A DNA stretch of 64,000 nucleotides from Balanoglossus misakiensis (taxonomy: Eukaryota; Hemichordata), in contig CM082595.2 of the NCBI GenBank assembly GCA_040954595.2, positions 9,672,001 to 9,736,000 on the forward strand, in the 5' to 3' direction. Positions 44,282-57,612 of the stretch are shown one piece after another. The notes beneath the pieces were generated by a model. The model was not told where the DNA came from. It saw only the letters and a program-made list of their open reading frames with translations, and made no database searches. The first letter of the stretch is position 1, and every line of letters starts with the position of its first letter. The position numbers and the translations under genes were made by a program.

Positions 44282-44922
44282 AAGCGACCTCAGTCTGAGC
44301 TGCATGAGAATAAACTGTAGGTTGGGAATACAACAAAAAAACACGCAGTCGCTGCGGTCAACACGTAGCTATTAGTTTCGGTTTTATGTTCGCTACAGCT
44401 CGGAAACCAAAATGTGGTACAACTTCAAGCTACATAAACTGGAAAGCATAGTACGTGCAGAGCAGACCATGGTGACGAAAGCAGGTATTCTAGGTCGTAA
44501 GATAAAAACACGGCGCTAGAAAAACAGTCATCAAAAGTTGCACGTGTTCCCCGGCCACAAATAATGTAATTGTTGGCGCACAGAAAGTCCAGTCGATAAA
44601 CGTTTACGCTATAGAAACTCACTCTCTCAGCAAAAGTCTGACACCCTCGTCAATGACAAAACGCAAACCGAGCTGGGTATGATCAAGTCAAACATAGGGC
44701 CAATCCCCACTCTGTGTTTTATTATTTTCCACATACGATGGTTCTAAATAAAAATGTACCTATTTGAAATGCTTACCGAGGTAAGATCATTGAAAGTTTT
44801 CAAACGTTGATGACAAATGTATAACTGATTTTTTACAAATGAATAATCGCGCACTTGCATGTTATTTTCTCTATACCAGACACCGCGCGCGCGCCGTTGG
44901 CAAAAAAAAAACGCGGAAAATT
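44282..44922. other. Spacer up to the inner edge of the right arm
   Basis: No gene seen. A CGCGCGCGCG run at 44883-44892 is followed by A10. Confidence 0.4.
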
Positions 44923-46350
44923 ATTGAGCATGCGCAGTCGATGCTTCACATTGTAAACAAGATGGCGTCGCTGCCTATGCTTCTCGACCGCTGTCGCCTG
45001 ACTATGTCGGCAAAGAAGAGACGAATTTAACCATGCAACGCCATATCGGAAGACAGAATGATCGCGAGATGAAACCGGGCTATCCAACGATTAGGCAGCC
45101 ATGTTGACTGATTGGTATGTCGCCGAAGTAATTATTTGCCATTGATTTGTTTACCAGAAACGGTTTGCCTTTGGAACACATTTGGCCTCACCGAAATTGA
45201 TTTCAGAGGTTTTTTCCCAAAAACTAATGACGTTCGTTTTCACCTGAGTGCGAGGATGGATTGAAGGGACACAAGCTTTTGTAGCCACCAATATTTTGAC
45301 ACTCTTTATATCAATGTTGAGCTGGCATATTTGCTCCAATATGATGTAGTGTACCTGTTGCATTGAAATGAAGCTGTAATAATATTACAGTGCAATCTAG
45401 TCCTTTGGGTTAATAGGAAAACGAGGTCAATAAATGACAGGTTTATTTAAATACAGGATATATTTATCACAAGCACTTATGCATATGTATGAGATACTTA
45501 TTTATTTTTAATTTATTTTTTATTTTTTATTTATTTTGTACGTTCAGGTAATCATATGGATTTGTATGGAATCACATACACATTAATTGAAGACTATCAT
45601 ATCACAGAAGTCGAGCCGCCAGATGTGTAAGGTAACCATTTAGGTTTCATGACTAAGTTTGTTTAAGAATTCATAAAGCTACCCAATGAATGAATTTCCT
45701 TAAAATTTCACAAATGTGACAGAGTTTGCAGTTGTGCAAGAAAGTGTGTATTATTCACATAAGAATTGTTTCGTATCCATTTTTCTGATGGCAATGCATT
45801 TGACTGTAAACAAATATGGATGTCAGTTAGTAGTGCTATTTTGTCAGTGAAATGGCTTCATCATCATCCCTCCAACCAAAGTTGAAACAGAGTTGCAAAT
45901 ATTGCACAGCTTGAAATCATAAAATGTTGCAAAATTGAACCAACCCTTTGGTCAACGATTATGTTCTTACAGCTATTATTAGAACCAGACAGTCTCAGGG
46001 AACAAGAGACATGGGCCTGATTTGCAAGTTGAGTTAGAACTGCCTTTGCCTGCCCACGGACGCCCCAATTTCAGCAAAAATTATTGCATTAAAATATGAG
46101 TATGGAGAACTATGCTCTGTGTTTCTTTTGTTAGCTTACATAGCTGTTGTCATTCTAGTTTTTCCTCCGTCCTGTGAGCAGAGTTTCAGTTGCGAAAACC
46201 GACAGTTCTCAAAGTACAAAAGTACACCTAAATTGCCTCGGTGATGAGCATGCAGAATTTATCTGATGCTTCTTACTGGCAGAAGGACCCCACCAGTTGC
46301 AGATTGTGAATTCCATGGCACAAGGGAATTTACGCTTTGCGTTCAAATAT

Positions 46351-47050
46351 AAATAATTAAATCCTGTAAAATTATTCTATATGTTATTTATTGATGATTC
46401 AAAAGTGTTTTGACTGATTGTGTTAGAGTACCTGTATTCCATATAAGCATGCTGTCAGTGCACATCCGATTGATAACAATTTCACATTTTTAAAAATTTG
46501 CTTCTCTGAATAATTATGAATACATAAAACTTCATATGATATAAATTGATAAACATTAAACCCCGATGCGTGGTATAAAAGACCCCCCAAATCAGTGGCG
46601 AATCTTAATGCCGTTTGACTGACAACAGACAACACCAACGATCTTGGCTCTATGAAAATCGGCCCAAACAGATCCAAGCATAAAGAATTACACCACACAA
46701 CGACAGTGGTTGGCTTTATAAACACACACAACATAAAGTTATCGATGAAAAAGTACACGAGCTTTTGAAACAACGATGATTTTGGGAGAAATCTGGTTTC
46801 AGTGCTTTTCAGAAGCATCCCTGGGAAACAATAACCACGCCATTCAAACAGCTGTCAATCGCACAGAGGTGTAAAGTGTTCAATTATTTTCTATGTACAT
46901 GAGATCAATTACACAGTTATTATGCACGACGACCACTCCCAAATAAACAACTGTACAAACACACGTTAATCCGAACCCCAGTACTTTCCGCACCGGGGTT
47001 TAAGGCCTAATGCTAGTGTCACAACATTGATTACCAGACCGTTTCCCTCT
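46351..47050. other. Arm-private sequence, no gene
   Basis: Unassigned; only chance frames. Confidence 0.35.
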
Positions 47051-47100
47051 GTATGTATGTATGTATGTATGTATGTATGTATGTATGTATGTATGTATGC
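47051..47100. repeat. (GTAT)n microsatellite
   Basis: About twelve TGTA units, followed by a TG-rich tract to 47170. Confidence 0.9.
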
Positions 47101-47199
47101 AGCCATGTATGCATGTGTTTGTGTGTGTGTGTACATGTGTGTATGCATGTTACATGTATATATGGATGTATGTCTGCCCTGATCCAAAACATGAAACCA

Positions 47200-48110
47200 C
47201 GCTTTTTTTATTTTGGTGTGTAGATGGGATTTTGCTTAAATGAAGTTGTCATTGCAAAAATACGCAAATAACCTGTGAAATATGTGGAATTGATCAAAAC
47301 TCAACAACTGGTTAGACTGCTTTGAACATTTGTATGCATGTAGGTAATGTCATCATACCTGATATACTTTGAGTTTATATCGTGAATTGTCTATTTTTTA
47401 TGCAATTATTTTGTCTTGTTTTACCATTTGAAAAAAAATCTTTTTCTCTTAAAGAGATTGGCTGATTTCTTTAGAATTTAGTATGACACTTCCGGTAGGT
47501 GATCTTAGTTGGTTTTGTTTAAATTGTCGCAGAATTTGTAATCTGTCATTTTTGGTCAAAATTCATTTTCTGAGAAACTCCTTAGATTGCTTTTAAATTT
47601 TGGTATGCTTGTTCCAAGAGGTAACCCAAGTAATGTTGTATATCATTTTGGTGAAATGTACATATTGTGGTCTTGGGGCAATTTTTGCAATTTGTATTCT
47701 TTGAAACTACTAGTCAGATTGCTTTCAACTTTGGTAGGCGTGGTGATTGAAGTAGATATTATACAATTTGTTGATAGTTGGATAGATGTGGTTTGAGGCA
47801 GTTTTTGTCATTATTGAATGTTGTTTTCCCTAAAATACTTGTCTGGTTCCTTTGAAATGTTCTTACAGTAGGTCATATCTGCTTGCCAATGTCACATGAT
47901 TTTTCCCATGAACACAGACATACCTAATTTTGTGTAATCCCCAGATGGGACCACAGTGTGTAATAACCTGACCAACAGTGACTAGTATATCCTGTGTGTT
48001 ATACAGTACTTCTCACAAGGTTGAAGTACATGTAGACTGTTGATGATTTTTTGCGATTCTTCAGAAACTTACAATACAGAGTCTAATGTGGTAACGTCCA
48101 TGGTCACATT
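47200..48110. repeat. Diverged tandem block, inverted relative to 25640-26540
   Basis: Contains the same sentence-like units in reverse (TGATCAAAACTCAACAACTGG, TTTGGTCAAAATTCATTTTC). It ends at the insertion point of the next element. Confidence 0.55.
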
Positions 48111-49605
48111 AGTCCTGTTTCAAAATGACCTACATTACACGTCCTATACACATGTTTTGCATGTTATGATTGGTTTATCCGCTTCTCTTAGGTCCACTTG
48201 CGGCACGCTGATTGGAGGGACCTTGTAGGTTAGGTCTTATTATTATGTATTATTCACTAGACCTTGTAGGTTAGGTCTTATTACTATGCATTTTTCGCTT
48301 TACAGCTCCCTGATTGGTTAACGTGTCAGTCTGGTCCCCCATGTGTTCACTGCCTCATAATACAGGACCTTGTAGGTTAGGTCATATTAATATGTATTTA
48401 TTCACCATACAGCTCCCTGATTGGTTAACGTGTCAGTCTGGTCTCCCAGTGTTCACTGCCTCATTGTGAAATGTCCCATGTGCTTCCTGGCTAGCGTTGT
48501 GGTAACACATTATTCGGTATGTCCGCAGATCATTCATTAATTTTCTGAGAAATAGCCTGGCTGATACTATCTCCAACATAAACTGCACCCTGGAAAGATT
48601 AAATGATTTTTAGATGGACTTTGAAAATCTGATTAACACATCTAAGCATTTTTGCTAACAGTTGTATATTTTCTTAAATCACCCTCCTACTTCTCATCAT
48701 CAATATTATTATTGTTGTTTTACTATTTTAAAGTAAATTTGTTTTGACGTAGATGTTGTGAAAAGGAGTACGTTGTCCGTTTATACATTCGTATATTGTT
48801 TTCATAAAAATGGAACTATGACGGTGCAGCTTCGTGAAAGAAGTACAATAAAAGTAATCATACCTGTAAAGCAACTAATGAGGTATCCCAATTAAAGAAA
48901 TGCAATGCTATTCTAAACAGTTCTATTGTAAGATATTTTTGGTTTGCTCGAATGAATAGCACACACTTCGTATTCAGCCAGGTGTTACACGAAGTGATGC
49001 GCTGAAAAGCATTACGTAACAAAACACTAGCCCATTTCAACAAACCGCCACTGGAAATAACATAAAAAAATTCTCCTGGCAATTTTTATTTTGAGTATCT
49101 AGTTCACAGTATCACAAAAAAATGCCATGAATAGTGAAGGAAATGTTAAATCCAATCATTATATGAGTGCCTTTCTTTATACACTGGGATCGAGCTTCGA
49201 CAACGCGCAGGCAGCATGCCAGACAGAATACGACAACTGTATTCAGAAAGTACAAAAGACTTTGCATAACGAGGCAGTGAAAATTGGAGACCTACACATT
49301 AACCAATCAGGGAGCTGACAATTGAATAAATGCATGTTAATAAGACCTAACCTACAAGGTCCTGCATAATGAGGCAGTGAACACTGGAGGACCAGACCTA
49401 CACATTAACCAATCAGGGAGCTGTAAAGTGAATAATACATAGTAATAAGACCTAACCTACAAGGTCTAGTGAATAATACATAATAATAAGACCTAACACA
49501 TAAGGTCCCTCCAATCACCGTGCCTCAAGTGGACCTAAGATTACCAGATGGACCAATCACAGATGTCGGTACATATGTCATGGACCTGACTTATGAAACA
49601 GGACC
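48111..49605. mobile_element. TIR element of 1.5 kb, non-autonomous
   Basis: The left arm runs without break from CACATT to CAGAATTACCTAG (25490-25515, reverse). Here the same point is opened by 1495 bp. The ends are AGTCCTGTTTCA and TGAAACAGGACC, an 11-bp terminal inverted repeat. Inside, 48180-48480 and 49280-49545 form longer inverted repeats built of roughly 100-bp units with ACCTTGTAGGTTAGGTCTTA and CTCCCTGATTGGTTAA. A short target duplication (TT or ATT/GTT) is possible. No transposase; the 63-codon frame at 49127 is unremarkable. Confidence 0.75.
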
Positions 49606-51950
49606 GTTCAGAACTACCTAGTCTATGCCCGGCAGTGTTCTGTCCGCTTTGCTTCCAAAACTAATGTCTGGCCTCACTCATGCCACTTGCCCAATAAACT
49701 AATACCCCTTGCTGGGAATTATGATGTAACTAGCGTCGCTTTGAAGCCTATCACATTACTGAACAGTGTTGATTTGGTGTAAGATTATAGTGAAGGCAGG
49801 GCTTATTACATTGAAAATGCTACCCAACCTTAATTACACGTATGTATATCCTTTGTCTAATCATTGGAAAAACAATGTACATGTACCAAAGACTAAGTAG
49901 CTATTTGAAGGTGAATCGCAAGTGGGCACTTTTATTACTTAACCTCAAGCAGTCGGTTAGCTACCGTATACTAAGACAAACATTCCTGGTGTAATTAACA
50001 TCACTGTCATTAGTAATATCTATCTCCAATCAGTATCAGTTCTGCCTTTATGTTATTTTAAGTCAATTGTCAAGGTTCATGTACATATATTACAGCTTAA
50101 CTGTCTTGTCAAAAACTTACGCATGTACATGTACCTAATTCTAGGCTTACCTGTAGGGTTAGAGATACAGTGTTTTATATTAATATGCATTAATATGAAA
50201 CTAAAATTTGATGGTTAATTTAAGACCCCCCTGAGCAATGGTAACCTCGTTAAATATGTGCATATCTAATTCTAGGCTATTCAGCTGAAGTAGAAACCTG
50301 GACATGGACAACTTCGGGGTCAAAATCTTTTGACAAACATTTGTGTGATCTTGGGTAAACTTTGACCTACATTCCTATAGTTTAGCATCCGGAGCAGATA
50401 CAACCTTGACACTTGGAGTGATGGAACTATTTGATTGAGTATTATGTCTTGCCTCATTAATTATGTACTAACCTAATGCCAGCCTAACCAATAGGGCTGG
50501 AAGTCTGGCTTTTTGGACATGATAAATTTGAGATCAACATTTTTCTACAGCAGCCAGCCTTCTCTTAAAAAGAATGGACAATATAAAGGCTTTGATGGTA
50601 TACTGAACTTTTGACTCCCTCCCTGAGACTGTGTGCCAATGACGGGATAGCCTACTCAGCGTTGGGTAGATCCTAAGAAGGCCTCAGCCAGGCATCAAAT
50701 ACAAAAAGCGGAAATCCAAGCTTTAATGGTGGGTTACATCGTTAACTTCCCTGCAGAGCTGATTTCTCAGACTGTGAGCCAATGACGGGTAAAGCCCCTA
50801 GGTAGGGGCCACCTAAGACAGGCCGGTCATGCTTTAATCACAAAGAAGGGCAAGTTTAGTCTTACCACAACTTTGTCTGCTGTATATGCTTCATAAAGAT
50901 TGCAGAGTATTTAGAGAATACATTGTGTTAAGGCAGTGTGACCAGCTAAAAAGTACTGGCAAACACAGCCAATGTGTAATGAAAAACATCTAATTTGGCT
51001 GAATAAAAGACATAAAACACAGCAAAAGCACTGTGACTAGCTGAGACATAATACTCCATTATGCAGTTCCATCACTCCAAGTGTCAAGGATGTATCTGTG
51101 CCGGATGCCAAGATATAGGAATGTAGGTCAAAGTTTACCCAAGATCACCCAACATTTTGTCAAAAGATTTTGACCCCAAAGTTGTCCATGTCCAGGTTTC
51201 TACCGCAACTGGATAGCCTAGAATTAGATATGTACATATTTAATGAGGTTACCATGGATCAAGGCAGTCCTAAGTAAACCATCAAATTTTTAGTTTCATG
51301 TTAATTCATGTTAATATAAAACGCTGTATCTCTAACCCACTGGTATGCCATTCTGTGTTTCATGCTACCCAATATGGGTAAGTAGGTAAAAAGTCACCCT
51401 AGGCCATTTGAAATTTTGCTGAAAAAATCTCGTCTCTTACATATGTACATTTGGTAAAAGGGAAATTTTAATCACGGAGTAGAACATATTCATAAAAAAT
51501 ATTTGAGGGAAAGAAGGAAGTTTTTCATAGCTTTGGTGCGTCAAATAGTAGAGAGGTTCCCTTGTTATCCTTAGACTCAAACTCAGAGTTTCCAATCTTT
51601 CAGTATTTTCATGATATTACTTTCCATCTTAGATTTGTTCATCTAAACAAACTGACTGATAGGTATACATGAACATTTTATTGACTAATGAATGTGCCTG
51701 TATGTTGCAATTTAAAGAAGTCAGATATTAAACGAGCGCCACACCTGTTTTAATCAGCCTCCATATGGAGGGTATACATCGCAGAGAGATGACAAACCCC
51801 ATGCAAATTCAAGTAATATGGCTCAATGGTGCTGATTTTAAAGGATAGGTGGATGATTTGAAAAATGTTATTGTGGAAAAAGATGTGTAAAATTTGGCAG
51901 CTTGTGAGGCTTTAATTGTAAAATCTTTGAAATGTGTTTTACTCTTTAGG
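49606..51950. repeat. Right-arm sequence with ancient DR1-element relatives
   Basis: Matches 23200-25490 in reverse. 50260-50420 and, inverted, 51060-51250 keep decayed features of the 1126-11748 elements (TTGGGTAAACTTTGACCTACA, GGAGCAGATACAACCTTGAC). No gene seen. Confidence 0.55.
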
Positions 51951-53640
51951 TCCAATTTTGTATATGTCAATATACCATTGGGACCAATGTGATATTGTTC
52001 TAAACTCAGAAACTCAAGAAGGTACTGGTCAGATTGCTTTAGAAATTGGTGTGTATTTATGTTATTGAGACTTTATACAGATTTTATTTTTCATTTTTAA
52101 AGTATATTTTTGGGGTGATTTTGGTCGTCATATACTCAGAAACCTCTACCCACATTTTTTTAAAAATTTGGTTTGCATGTTCTTAGGTGTGATTTTATGA
52201 CAATTTAACAAACCCAGTGATGGAAGTGACAATATTGTTTTTTTTTTTTTTTGGCAATTTCTGCCATTTTTGTCTGATTGCTTTGCAATTTAGTTTGCAG
52301 TTTCTAGGGAATTCTTACTGTGGTGCACAAAATTCACAAAGGTGATTTACTATCCTCATGCGCTTTGTTGAACTGGCACCCTGTTGCAAAACAGACATTA
52401 CAACACTCTTTGAATTGAATTCATAGCTACCAATTTTTCGGGGGTGTAGCACCTTTTTTATGCCTAAAACTTTGATCGAGAACTTCAAATTAAATGCAAC
52501 CCTCCAAATATTTGCAATATTTCAGGTATAATGATTTAATTTTAAAGCATAAATTTTGATGTATTCATAATCATTAAGAGAAACACATTTTGAAAATAGA
52601 ATATTAATCACACTAGCAGTCATAATACTTTTGAATCATCACTAAAGAACATATAGAAAAATTAAACAGGTTTTAATTATTTATATTTGAACGCAAAGCG
52701 TAAATTCCCTTGTGCCATGGAATTGACAATCTGCAACTGGTGGGGTCCTTCTGCCAGTAAAAAGCATCAGATAAATTCTGCATGCTCATCACCGAGGCAA
52801 TTTAGGTGTACTTTTGTACTTTGAGAACTGTCGGTTTTCGCAACTGAAACTATGTTCACAGGACAGAGGAAAAACTAGAATGACAACAGCTATGTAAGCT
52901 AACAAAAGGAACACAGAGCATAGTTCTCCATACTCACATTTTAATGCAATAATTTTTGCTGAAACTGGGGCGTCCGTGGGCAGGCAAAGGCAGTTCTAAC
53001 TCGACTTGCAAATAAGGCCCATGTCTCTTGTTCGCTGAGATTGTCTGGTTCTAATAATAGCTGTAAGAACTTGATCATTGACCGAACTGTTGGTTCAATT
53101 TTGCAACATTTTATGATTTCAAGCTGTGCAATATTTGCAACTCAGTTTCAACTTTGGTTGGAGGGATGATGATGAAGCCATTTCACTGACAAAATAGCGC
53201 TACTGACTGATGTCAATGTTTGTTTACAGTCGAATGCATTGCCATCATAAAAATACATGTGAGAAATTTCTTATGTGTATGATACACACTTTTGTGCATG
53301 ACTGCAAACTCTGTTACAGTTGTGAAATTCTAAGGGTTGAATTCATTGGGTAGAATTCATGTTTTTTGGATTCTTAAACAACCAGTCACGAAAGCTAAGT
53401 GGTTACCTCAGAGAAACTGTGTTAAATTTGGTCATCAATTGCTTTAAATCACACAAGACATTCCCAGAGCTAAAGTTACTGCAGCAGTCAGTTTCAACTC
53501 AGCTTGCAAATTGGGATCATGTCTTGTGTTCATCGAGACTGTCTGTAGTCGAGTTGACAGTCCTATGGGGTCAATGATGAACCTACAAATGTTCTTTCCA
53601 ATGAAATTGTTATAAATCTAATATTCAGGATTTGCATTCA
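51951..53640. other. Right-arm sequence, no gene
   Basis: 51950-52320 carries units of the diverged tandem block. 52330-53570 matches 26600-27500 directly and 18360-18715 plus 19545-19800 in reverse. Open frames are not conserved among these copies. Confidence 0.5.
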
Positions 53641-53787
53641 TACCTTAAACAATATAACTGTATTGCAAATATGGCAACTCTTCTAAGTTACATTGGAACA
53701 CCTTCTCGCCACTGTTTGTGCCAAAATGGTGAATAAGCTTTCATTTTCAAGCCTTAACATAGGCACCCAAAACAAGACAACAGCATT

Positions 53788-54912
53788 GCAAATATGGCAT
53801 TTTTTGTTCAACTCTTCTCATTTGCATAGTCCAAAATGGCCGCCAAACTCCACTAACATGTAAATTTCCTATGGTCGTCTTAAATAGCGTGTAGTATCGC
53901 ATTTGAAGGGTTTTCATCAATATGGGTACCTAAAACAATTTCAACGTGGTTGACATTGCAATGTTAGACAGCTGTTCTAATTTGCATAATCTAGAATGGC
54001 CGACAAACTTCTCTAACATGTAAATTTACTATGGTTGTCTTTAATAGTGTGTAATATCGCATTTGCAGGGTTTTCATCAATATGGGTACCTAAAACAATT
54101 TCAACGTCGTTGACATGGCAATATTAGACAGCTGTTCTAATTTGCATAATCCAAAATGGCCACCAAACTCTTCTTAAATGTAAATTTCCCTGTTTTGTCT
54201 TATATGGTGCCTAAAATCGCATTTGCAGGGTTTTCATCAACATGGGTAACTAAAACAATTTCAGCATGGTTGACATGGCAATATTAGACAACTGTTCTTA
54301 TTTGCATAATCCAAAATGGCTGACAAACTTCTCTAACATGTAAATTTCCCTGGTTTGTCTTATATGGTGTGTAATATCGCATTTTCACGGTTTTAATTAA
54401 TATGGGTACCTAAAACAATTTCAACGTGGTTGACATGGCAATATTAGACAACTGTTCTAATTTGCATAATTCGAACACCTGCTGGATAATTTAATTTTTG
54501 CCCTTCTTGTCCCATGATTATATGTGTAATGTCTCATTTTCAATGTGTTTACATGTATATATGCAGAATCCATTTCAAACTAAGTGGGCATATTGTAGCG
54601 CCAATCTTATTTCTTAATCCGCACCACAGAACTGATGCAAGGTTTAGGACTGGAAATGTATGTGGCCATTGGCCGACACCCCGGGCGAGAGGTCTCCAAT
54701 TATTTTCAGCACGTAGTGTGCTTCCCGGTTGATAACATCAATATGTGTAAATGCCAAAAACCCGACCTATTGTAATACCAGTCAAATTTTCTTTGTCATT
54801 TACCATTTTTCTCTTGCATATGAAGGTTTTTCTTAAAGAGTACATACCCATATACATTTGTATGGGAGCACACATCCCCACCCCCTGCCAACAATAATTG
54901 GACAACTTTATT
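53788..54912 (+). repeat. Recent duplicate of 1-1125
   Basis: No difference seen from 1-1125, including the four-copy 160-bp array. Sequence then continues straight into the equivalent of 11749, giving an empty site for the 10.6-kb nest. Confidence 0.92.
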
Positions 54913-55082
54913 CTTCTTATACTTCTTTTTAGTCTAAACATTCATATAGAGAAGGCAACATGTTCTTGAAGCTGCTGACTATGGAAATATGATGAAGTAC
55001 ATTTTCCTAGTTGTACATGTACAGTATGATAGGCCCAATGTACCAATTGGAGATGTGTGCCTTACAGGCAACATACATGTAG

Positions 55083-57186
55083 CTCTGCATGGGCTGGTTA
55101 ATCAATGTTGACGCAAAGGTTGACCCTACCAAACACTCAAAATTAATGGGCACGACACTGGCCACTAGCTCTGCATGGCCTGGTTAATCAATGTTGACGC
55201 AAAGGTTGACCCCACCAAACACTCAAAATTGATGGGCACGACACTGGCCACTAGCTCTGCATGGCCTGGTTAATCAATGTTGACGCAAAGGTTGACCCCA
55301 CCAAACACTCAAAATTGATGGGCACGACACTGGCCACTAGCTCTGCATGGCCTGGTTAATCAATGTTGACGCAAAGGTTGACCCCACCAAACACTCAAAA
55401 TTGATGGGCACGACACTGGCCACTAGCTCTGCATGGCCTGGTTAATCAATGTTGACGCAAAGGTTGACCCCACCAAACACTCAAAATTGATGGGCACGAC
55501 ACTGGCCACTAGCTCTGCATGGCCTGGTTAATCAATGTTGACGCAAAGGTTGACCCCACCAAACACTCAAAATTGATGGGCACGACACTGGCCACTAGCT
55601 CTGCATGGCCTGGTTAATCAATGTTGACGCAAAGGTTGACCCCACCAAACACTCAAAATTGATGGGCACGACACTGGCCACTAGCTCTGCATGGCCTGGT
55701 TAATCAATGTTGACGCAAAGGTTGACCCCACCAAACACTCAAAATTAATGGGCACGACACTGGCCACTAGCTCTGCATGGCCTGGTTAATCAATGTTGAC
55801 GCAAAGGTTGACCCCACCAAACACTCAAAATTGATGGGCACGACACTGGCCACTAGCTCTGCATGGCCTGGCTAATCAAGGTTGACGCAAAGGTTGACCC
55901 CACCAAACACTCAAAATTGATGGGCACGACACTGGCCCCTAGCTCTGCATGGCCAGGCTAATCAAGGTTGACGCAAAGGTTGACCCCACCAAACACTCAA
56001 AATTGATGGGCACGACACTGGCCACTAGCTCTGCATGGCCTGGTTAATCAATGTTGACGCAAAGGTTGACCCCACCAAACACTCAAAATTGATGGGCGCG
56101 ACACTGGCCACTAGCTCTGCATGGCCTAGTTAATCAATGTTGACGCAAAGGTTGACCCCACCAAACACTCAAAATTGATGGGCACGACACTGGCCACTAG
56201 CTCTGCATGGCCTGGTTAATCAATGTTGACGCAAAGGTTGACCCCACCAAACACTCAAAATTGATGGGCACGACACTGGCCACTAGCTCTGCATGGCCTG
56301 GTTAATCAATGTTGACGCAAAGGTTGACCCCACCAAACACTCAAAATTGATGGGCACGACACTGGCCACTAGCTCTGCATGGCCTGGTTAATCAATGTTG
56401 ACGCAAAGGTTGACCCCACCAAACACTCAAAATTGATGGGCACGACACTGGCCACTAGCTCTGCATGGCCTGGTTAATCAATGTTGACGCAAAGGTTGAC
56501 CCCACCAAACACTCAAAATTAATGGGCACGACACTGGCCACTAGCTCTGCATGGCCTGGTTAATCAATGTTGACGCAAAGGTTGACCCCACCAAACACTC
56601 AAAATTGATGGGCACGACACTGGCCACTAGCTCTGCATGGCCTGGCTAATCAAGGTTGACGCAAAGGTTGACCCCGCCAAACACTCAAAATTGATGGGCA
56701 CGACACTGGCCCCTAGCTCTGCATGGCCTGGCTAATCAAGGTTGACGCAAAGGTTGACCCCACCAAACACTCAAAATTAATGGGCGCGACACTGGCCACT
56801 AGCTCTGGCCTGGCTAATCAAGGTTGACGCAAAGGTTGACCCCACCAAACACTCAAAATTGATGGGCACGACACTGGCCACTAGCTCTGGCCTGGCTAAT
56901 CAAGGTTGACGCAAGGGTTGACCCCACCAAACACTCAAAATTAATGGGCGCAACACTGGCCACTAAGCTCTGGCCTGGCTAATCAATGTTGACGCAAGGG
57001 TTGACCCCGCCAAACACTCATAATTGATGGGCACGACACTGGCCACTAGCTCTGGCCTGGCTAATCAAGGTTGACGCAAGGGTTGACCCCACCAAACACT
57101 CAAAATTGATGGGCACGACACTGGCCACTAAGCTCTGGCCTGGCTAATCAAGGTTGACGCAAGGGTTGACCCCACCAAACACTCAT
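55083..57186 (+). repeat. Expanded 86-bp satellite, about 24-25 units
   Basis: Same unit as 11919-12734. Later units shorten to about 80-82 bp by loss of GCAT in CTCTGCATGGCC, and accumulate variants (GGGCGCGACACTGG, GCAAGGGTTG). Confidence 0.93.
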
Positions 57187-57420
57187 ATTTTACATGGTTA
57201 ACCACGCCTTGAGAAAAGTAATTATAAGAGAACTTTGTTTCCAAAGTTAGGGGAGAATAATCTAACGGGAGATGGGAGTACCTCAGGCTACTGAGCTCGT
57301 TCCCTTCCTCATGTACTTTACTGGGCGTATTTGATGTACTATAATAATTCCGGACAATAAATGAACGTAAATCAGATACGTTTCTCTGTGGATCACGGTT
57401 CTCGTCAGAGCCCGTTACCT
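57187..57420. other. Junction filler between two duplicated blocks
   Basis: 234 bp found nowhere else in the window, lying between the satellite end and the start of the duplicate of 33806. No gene recognised. Confidence 0.6.
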
Positions 57421-57479
57421 CAGAGCAACCAACAAAGAGGTCGTGGTAGAACCAGTCGCTCATCAACAAGGCCTGCACA

Positions 57480-57612
57480 GACAACTGGTAAGTGTTTTGA
57501 ATGTGGACGGTTCGGCCATTTTAGAAGAAACTGTCCTAATCGGTTCCAGTGTTTCAAGTGTCATCGTTACGGACATAAGGCAGCCAATTGTCCTGAATTT
57601 TACCCAAACTAG
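57480..57612 (+). pseudogene. Gag zinc knuckles, duplicated fragment
   Basis: The two CCHC boxes of the inner element without capsid or 5' LTR. The frame upstream now comes from the junction filler. Confidence 0.8.

Larger units (their letters stand above)
44923..55075. repeat. Right arm of giant inverted repeat
   Basis: Reverse-complement partner of 17276-28457 (landmarks given there). It carries its own insertions, including 48111-49605. It holds two sub-copies in opposite orientation of the block with CATTTTATGATTTCAAGCTGTGCAA-type sequence (45850-46350 and 52700-53240). Confidence 0.75.
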
